Source of the DNA: Eretmocerus hayati | Taxonomy: Eukaryota > Arthropoda > Insecta > Hymenoptera > Aphelinidae | Assembly: GCA_029851415.1 (NCBI GenBank) | Contig: CM056741.1 | Location: 144,262,522 to 144,326,521 of the forward strand | Length of the DNA stretch: 64,000 nucleotides | Reading direction: 5' to 3' | Part shown: in pieces, positions 56,520 to 64,000 of the stretch | Position numbering within the stretch: the stretch's first letter is position 1 | Layout: every line of letters starts with the position of its first letter | Program-made: the position numbers and the translations under genes | Notes under the pieces: generated by a model | What the model saw: only the letters and a program-made list of their open reading frames with translations | Databases searched by the model: none | Told to the model about the DNA's origin: nothing

Positions 56520-59500
56520 ACCTCTCAGCAGACCTCTGTGAGTCTCAGCAGACTAGGGCCCAACAGTATTCATCTTTTTCGCAAGTTCTGTCTTTTGTCT
56601 TCACTTCGAATGCGTTCCAGCTGGGAGGTATGACGAATAATGCCTTAAACTGTCAGTATTCTTCACTCAGGACAGAACAGAGGTCGAGTTAGACAAATTT
56701 TGCATCCGTGTATGAATTATTCGTGATCGAAATGAAAATAAAATTCCTATTTTCAGATCAGCTGAATTATTCTGTTGGATAGGATTTGATTTTGTTATAG
56801 TTTCTCGTTCAAAGCATGAACTATGCCAACAGAAGTCAGTGCGAACCAAACCGTCGCTGTGCACTCGAACCGACAATTGCACGCAAGCACGAGCGAGAAA
56901 AACCATCTTGCGCTACGATGAGAAAGAGGATCTCGACATAAGTGATCGTGGTTTCGTCGCCTCGAGTTTTGCCGCTCGAGCTTTCGAATTTCCTGACTCG
57001 GAACAGCTTTTCTCGGGGCACGCACATAGCCCACCACGCGCGAGAGCTGATCTGATTAGGAAGGGATGCCGTCGTGGACCCTCTGGGTTGATGCCTCTCA
57101 CTCTCACTCTCGCGCGCCCGCGCCTCGATTTAAACTTTTCGCCCGGAGGGGTTTGCGGCACCATACATCCATCGCGGTGTATGAGGGTTTGTCTCTCGTA
57201 TATAGCGACCCTGGCAACGCCCTCGAATTCTGCACGGATATACGCCCCGCGTGCGCTCCGAGCTCGGCAATTAACATTGTTGCCAACTGTTGATGTCGGT
57301 ATAGAGGTAGGAAATAAGAGGGATCCCAGCTGTGGAGGATCGTCGCAAAAATTGCACCGCCACTATACAGAGATCTGTACAGAGAAAGAGACACCCCCAA
57401 ATGTATGTGAGCGAGGCTAGGGGGGTCGACTCGGCATTTATATCCATCGCGAGTCGCGGAGGGATGACGAGAGGGAGCCTCGACGCCGACTATCTGGCTT
57501 TTATGGCCGAGGGGATCGCAACGCAAGCTCCGCGGGCCCCATGACTGCTGCTGAGGAACGACTTCGTGCTCACTTTTTAACACAGTTTCGCAGGCAGCTT
57601 GCGAGAAAGAGAGATTTCTTGGCTGTGATGCCACGAACGACAAGTTTGCGTTGAGTTTGCACGTGATGCCGTGCCGCGAAACTGTTTCGACCAAAATTCT
57701 ACCACTTTGTCGTCTCGCCTTTTTGATATTGAAACTTCCAGCGTGAATTATTATTCCCTCCTCCCGTCTAACCCTCCCAGCACTTGCTATTTGTCACGCA
57801 ACCGTGCATTTCTATTCCACAAATGAAACGAAAGAGAGAGAGAGGTCAGAATTTTGCGTTCAACCGGTTTGATCAACGCTCTTTTCGTGGACTTTTCTCA
57901 TTTTAATCCTGACGAACAGAGAGCTTTTATCCATTGCGTCAAATCTGTTGAGCAATATTTTTCTATCTAGCCGTATCGCGAGCTTGCATCGCTTCTCGTG
58001 GTAGACTGGCGTGCGGCTCAACCATATCTTGAAGCCTTGCGAAATACTTTCCCGTTGTTTACGACTTCTTCACTTACTGCGATTCTCAGTTCATTCCTGA
58101 CAGACGGAAAGAGGAGTGGGAAAAGGGAAGAAAGAGACTATTAGAAAATGGAGACGCAGCATGGATTAACAATGGAGCAAGTGAAGAGGTAAGAATGAAC
58201 AAAAGGGCGCGGAAAAAACTCGGGATCGAAAAAAACAGCGAGCTTGCGAATAAACGGTTTGCTAACGTACTCCTATCCGCGCGCACGTATAAGGGTGCAT
58301 TCATCCGAGTGCGTGTCTGAGATGTTGTTGATTCTTACATCCATGAAAAAATCGAGCTTTCTCTCCTTCAATTCACAGGGTAGAATGGCAAAAATGTTTA
58401 CTTTTTGCATATCATCCAGAACTACAGGAAAATCCTAAAATTTTCAGAATTGCATGGGCTTATCGATAAAAGCCTGAATGGAATTCGCCTCAAACCCAAG
58501 ATTCCGAAACAGGAATTTTCTGTGAGAGACGAAAGGCTGATGAGGGTAATAAAATTCAAGAACCGGCATCTCGGGACGATCCAAGGAATGACATCGCCAC
58601 TACTGTCTTGCGCGCGGCCCATTCGGAAGCTCTCGCAAGCTCCCGATCGGCTGTGAACGCGGCCGTATGGAAATGGCACGTCGAGAGCTGGTGGTGGTGG
58701 TGGTGGCGATGCCATATTTCTCGAGCTCCCTGGCTTTTTTCCGATGGGAAGCAAGGACTATAGGCTCCCCTTTGTTGCCGGAAGAGGAGAATACGTGCCT
58801 GGTAGGCCTCTCGGACGGATATATTCTCGACGGAACGCTTACTTTCGGTGACGCGTCGCGCGAAAGCAACCCTGATATGAAGCTCAACGGGTGTATACCT
58901 ATTCCAACGGGGAGACGCGCAGACGGGCGAATTCTTCATTAAGGCCTTTGTTCCTTGTGGGGACGACCCGATGGATACTACTCTCGTTTTGGAAGAGACA
59001 AAAAAATATGCCTCTGAGAAGGTATACATAGCCTGCTCTCTGATCCTCTGACATTTTTCACAGCTCCTCGAGCCATCCCTAAAATTGAGACTGCGCCCTC
59101 GTTTTCTTTGCTTTGACATGTTTTTATACGACGGTACAACATCCGATGAGTTCGAATTCGAACCTGGGGTTTGCAATGAGATGTCTTTGTGGGCATGGGA
59201 TGTACACAGTGGTGGAGTGAGGTTAGTATCGGTTGTCTTGCGAGCATTAATTATCATCCAGATTAATTAGAGCACTCCAGTTGTTGAGCGTGTTTTATCC
59301 GCCGATGAAACTCCATCAAACTCTAGGGGACTGGCACGCTCGGTTCAACGTAAATATGGGCAACGAGCGCAAAGAAAAACATGAGCTTCACTTGGCCGGA
59401 AGAGGGTTGCGGTTTGAGGGAGGGTCAATATCTCGAAGGGAAGCGAAGCGGGTGAGCTTTCGAGGACGAGAGAGACTCTGACTGGGAAGATCCCTCGTAT

Positions 59501-62500
59501 ATTCACGCGGGAATTCATTCCATTATGTATTCAAAATGTTTGAGGCTTTGTATACAAATTTTAATACATGATTATTCAAAAAATCGCTTTAGCGTCAAAT
59601 TCAATCTTGTTTGAGTATACAGAGGGAAAGGGTACGAAATGACGTGGATCATTCATTGATGCAATATTCCGTGATATTTGTATGGGCAAAGTACTATTCA
59701 TTTCGTTTTTCCACGAAAGTTGATAAATAAATACGATATTATATTTGTGCAAAGTCTCCAAATCGTTGTAACTGAGTTCAAAGGGAACACGGTTTACGTA
59801 GAAACTAGCTCAAACGAGTTTTGAACTAAAATGAGAGTACTCTGCAACATAATTTTCGTATCGTTGATTCAAAATACCAGAATGTGTGTGAGACCAACTT
59901 TGATCATCTTTTGCATTGAAAATCAACGACGATCCTGGAATGGTGGATGAATATTGATTCAGTTGAAATTCCTCGTGAAAATGAATTGAGAACAGTAACT
60001 TGATAAGCTCGATTTTGTTGCTGATTTCATCGATTGGTTTCAAAGTGTAGACTTTCCCTTCAACGCATTCAAGTATAATTGAAAGATAAGTACTAGAAGT
60101 CGATCCAAAAGACTGAGATTTTGCACACAACCTTCAAAAATAATGCAACGAAGGTGATTCTTCAACTGCTCACGAACATTTGACAAGGAAAAATGTTTCC
60201 AGAAAATTTACCTCAATTCAAACATACAGAGTCTTTGTATACATCCGAGCTTGGATCTAATAATGGTCAGGATCTGAAATTGATGGACCTCAGTACAATA
60301 AAAAAAGAAACTCGGTCGTGACAAAGATGAATTGAGTTGGAAGAAAGTCCGAACGAGCACTGCCCTGAAAGCTCGAATCAAAAGAAGCTGTCGAAAACAG
60401 GAGTATAGGAGGGGGTGGGCCAGAGTATCATACGGCGAGAGGGTTGCGCGACGATGGAATTGGGTCAGTGATCCGCGTTGGTGGGCGCAGCGCTCGTTAG
60501 AAAACGAGAATGACGAAGTGCAGACTGTGCAACGCGCGCCGGTACGTCTAGATGAAGGTGCAGCTGAGAAAGCAATACCATAGAGCTTGGTCGAAAAGAG
60601 ACGAGTATAGAGAGTCAAGAGGGGCTCCGGAAACGCTCGCTCGAGAGGCCAAAGGCTGCCGGGAGATGAGAAAGCACAATAGTACGAGAAAGACGGTAGA
60701 AGATGGAGCTCGACAAGAGCAGCTCCTCCACGACTCTTTTCTTTTCCGCCTCGTTCCGAATTCTGCTCACACAAGCTGGTGCATATAACCGGCACGTGTG
60801 TAGTGCACAATATATACACGTCGCTGCTGGAGATCGGGGCCGTTCTCCGAGTGCAGCCGAGCGTCGATGAGAGCTTGCAAGCTCGTCGATACCAGCTATA
60901 TGTGGATCGATATATCATACACCGATACTCTTTGCCGATGCTGAAATTGACGTGAACCGGAAGCGAAAAGCTCCCATGGCCTCAGTCGAGATATATACAC
61001 AATGTAGAAAAGCGAGTATTGTTTGGAGGGCCTGGGGAAAATTCGCCACGCCACGTGTGATGTGGTTATACCCGATGAAGGCTGCCGAGATTAATGGTAT
61101 AGGAGTTTGCTGCTTTTGCTCTCCTCTGTGGCCTGATGAAGATTAATTTATCGCCTAACGAGATCGTTGGCGTGTGAAACGTTTCCACATTATGGGTGGA
61201 CGTCGGCCTGGATATGAGCGCGATGAAAAATGCCACTCGTGGTGGTGTGGTAGTGGGAGAAGCCGTGAATTTTGGGTAAGAGGGGGTGATACGAGCCGAA
61301 TTAATTGAAAACTAATGGACCTTGCAGGTGGTGGTGAAGGAGAATGGAAGTAAAACTTTCCACGAGTTACAGCCGAGTCAATAGATACTTGCTTGAGCGA
61401 GCCAAGTTCGGCGTGGTGGTGAATAGGAAAGGCGATTAATCGACGATCTCGAAGCTTCATTGAGAATGAGACGATTACCCCGAGCGCTACAAGATAGAAT
61501 TCATTGACTCTCGGAGAATTTAAATCGTCAATTCTGCGCTCTTCGTCAATCAACCCGTCCGCGCGATTGCGAATAAAGAAATTGGTCGTCGCTTTGCTGC
61601 ACAGGGAAGTAATTATCATAGTTCTGTGTGCACTTCGTCGAAGAAACCATTGAAAGTGGAAAGCGCGGGAAGATTCAGCATTGGCCGTTTAAGAAGTCAT
61701 TAGAGTCCATTTTTCCCGCAACTCTGAAGTCGATCTCAAGACCGTAGAAAAGTCGAGCAGCTCCTCTATCATTGTGCCGATATCCCGTTGGCGACAACGA
61801 TAGACTGCGTGAGGACGGTCGATCGATTCCGTTCAACGACTGCAATATAAAACTGTAACTCTGCTATCATAGAGAATCGGACTGTAGAAAAACGAGTTTG
61901 ATCAACGTATCTCCCGTGATCATGTTGGAGTCATCTATACGATGGCCATGATCATTATCCGCTTTTAGGGGATGAGAGTGGCGACCCTCTCACTTTTCAT
62001 CCCCATTTGCGCTCACTGAATATATAGCAAGTTCAACTAGGAGCAGTTGGAATAGTCGCGTTTTGGAATACGGATTGCCACGTTTTGGTAGCACGTGGCA
62101 TGCACCGCAGCGACGAAGCTCTGATTTACAGCTCACGGGTCCGGGCGCAAACTCGATTATAATGATTCAGGGCCATATTGCGCGCGTCGAGTTATGGCCC
62201 GCCACCATACCGCGTCTTTCATTAGAGAGGCGATATAACGCGTTGGCGCCACGTTGCACCCCCAAGCTCTGAATGTATGTTGTGTGACGAGTAAGCTGGA
62301 AATATATCCTATGTTTGTTGCTGCTTTGTCGTTTGTCTCTCAGCGCGCGAAACGCCATGAGCAAATGTGTGAAACGGGTGAACATTGGGTGATGGCACGC
62401 GATTCCGCAATGAGCTTTCGTATCGTGAGCTTGATGGGGAATCATGATTCCTGTATGCGACGATGAAATCTAGAATATTTACTAACATGCCGCCAATGAA

Positions 62501-64000
62501 TGTTTTGAATTAAATTTGGGCGGGATTTCAGAATCTGGAGCGCTGCTCGAGTCGGATCACGACGTTGACATATAACTATGGCGAACCTCATGTAATAAGA
62601 CAATGTAGTTACGGAATAATTTCGTTCTTTACTTGCAATATCATAATGCTAATCCTACCTTGCACCATATCATTCATGGTTACAAGCTCAAAGGGAGGTG
62701 GGGAGGTGCACCTAGTTTTTGGGAGGAAAAACTTGAGCCAATCATATAATATACTTCACCTTCAATATCACAGTACTTTACTCTATAAAAAATTGATGAA
62801 TCAGATGTGGCATACACACGGATCGTAGCTGAGAATTTGAAACTCACCCGAAACATAAAAATGATCAGTATGACTCTAGGAGGAAATTTATAAAGATTCT
62901 CAATATATCATGACTGATGATTCAAAAAGGTTAAGATAACAGAGATGATCTGATTTCTCAATAAATTTTCTCCAAGCGTGCACTTAATTAATTATACCTG
63001 CATCTTCACACGTAATCGTTTAGAATGACCGAAATTGATTTTCTCAGAGCCTGAAGAAGAAAATGTATTACCCGTTATTCGAAATGCGTCAACGGTCAAA
63101 ATATGTATGCACAATTTCATGGACTTCTGGTACCGGGGTAAAATCAAGTCATTAACCGTAATTAACACGTTTGCTGCGACAGCGAAAATCGTGTTTGGTC
63201 CTGTGTGCGATGGGTCCCACCGGTAGGGCCCATTGAATGAGATTGTAATCACCACCGCTGAGTTATCGCAGTGAAGGTGTTAACCGCTCGTAATTTATTC
63301 TCGGTTCCGGAAGAGACATTTTTAGCTTGATATTTTCAAACGCAAGTACATGATGTGATTTGAAAACATTCCAGATAATGAAAGTGACTAGGAACATTCG
63401 ACGCACATCATTCTCATAGCGGTTCTTTCACACCGATTGCTATTTAGCTTGATAAAGTTTTTTCAGTCTTCTTTTACGTCGTCGTCAGAAACTATCTTCA
63501 ATTATTGCCAAATTGCAACTGTTTTGTATAATGATGGATACAAACGATTTGAGCAACAGCCTCGGCAATACAATGGAATGGTGACTTTCGACTATTTTTC
63601 ATCGGTTTTGCTTCATACAGGTATGTTGTTTTTGTGAAATGATTCATCGCGGTTCTATAATATTCCTTGGCAGAAGATGATAACAGATGATTCCGGGGAT
63701 ATCAAACTGAATGAAACATTATAATAGGGAAAATCTCATTTCTGACGACCTTCGCCGAAATGGTTATATTTAGAATAGCTTCAATCGGTGTCACAGGGTG
63801 CGCAGATCCCCCAAAGACCATGCGAGTGACCTTCATAGCCTAGCAGGTGCATCTTGACGATCGGGGTGGCCAACCACTGTAAGCTGATTTTTCCAACGGG
63901 GACAGCCCACGAGCGATCAAGGATAAATCATTGTTCGAGAATTACCAATATGCAAGGGTATAGTTTGGCCGCGCCCATAGCCCCAGCATCGCATGGCGTA
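56520..64000. other. GC-island-rich region without recognised coding exons
   Basis: GC/CpG-rich blocks at about 56830-57720, 58600-59480, 60330-61150, 61740-62470 alternate with AT-rich DNA. Long ORFs on both strands here (up to about 236 codons) overlap each other and lack domains, as expected from GC-rich non-coding DNA. Promoter-like words occur (TATATA at about 60813 and 62022). The region may contain the NCKAP5 promoter and 5' UTR exons or another gene's regulatory DNA; nothing can be assigned. Confidence 0.35.

Noticed and set aside
57104..57694. Opposed ORFs of about 195 codons on both strands
   Set aside because: Both strands are open at once, as expected of GC-rich non-coding DNA; no domain or conservation visible.
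58556..59257. Minus-strand ORF of 233 codons
   Set aside because: GC-rich island with several overlapping frames, His/Pro runs from a simple repeat, and no motif.
60208..60918. Minus-strand ORF of 236 codons
   Set aside because: Ser/Arg/Cys-rich composition from GC-rich DNA, overlapping open frames on the other strand, no domain.

Overview
The window is nuclear DNA from an animal, almost certainly an insect. It is AT-rich with GC-rich islands, its genes are split by GT-AG introns up to about 14.5 kb long, and it is full of short, gene-free palindromic (foldback/MITE-like) repeats. The protein families fit an arthropod. A parasitoid-wasp-like hymenopteran is possible, but the sequence alone does not settle this.

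Layout. (1) 1-7250 holds repeats and AT-rich DNA with no recognisable gene. (2) 7714-26356, + strand: a complete five-exon tetraspanin gene (236 aa). Its first intron (14.5 kb) contains a 1.16 kb palindromic element with a GGAAC/GGAAT-type simple repeat, other foldback copies and several GC-rich islands. (3) 26357-30740 is intergenic DNA dominated by inverted repeats. (4) 30804-32214, + strand: a two-exon secreted chymotrypsin-like serine protease (298 aa) with a complete catalytic triad and unusual residues nearby. (5) 34203-54111, - strand: ten exons of a gene of the NCKAP5/NCKAP5L family (microtubule/cytoskeleton-associated coiled-coil proteins). The C-terminus and stop are present; the 5' end was not found and may lie beyond the right edge. 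(6) Nested in the 12.4 kb intron between the first two recognised NCKAP5 exons, on the opposite strand, is one uninterrupted 1,731-codon ORF (46144-51339). It encodes ankyrin repeats, a segment resembling a PD-(D/E)XK nuclease fold, a large unassigned region, a NACHT ATPase module and C-terminal ankyrin repeats. (7) 54112-64000 has no recognised coding exon. It contains GC-rich islands and repeats and may hold 5' non-coding parts of NCKAP5.

The most interesting locus is the nested NACHT/ankyrin gene. Its architecture (candidate nuclease effector, STAND-type NTPase switch, repeat sensor) parallels bacterial antiphage STAND proteins and animal NLRs. It is intron-free among intron-rich neighbours and starts about 160 bp downstream of a TA-flanked MITE. 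The immune role and the nuclease activity are inferences; the Walker A, Walker B and ankyrin signatures are visible in the sequence. The genes do not form a pathway. Apart from the nested gene, their proximity looks like ordinary insect gene order.
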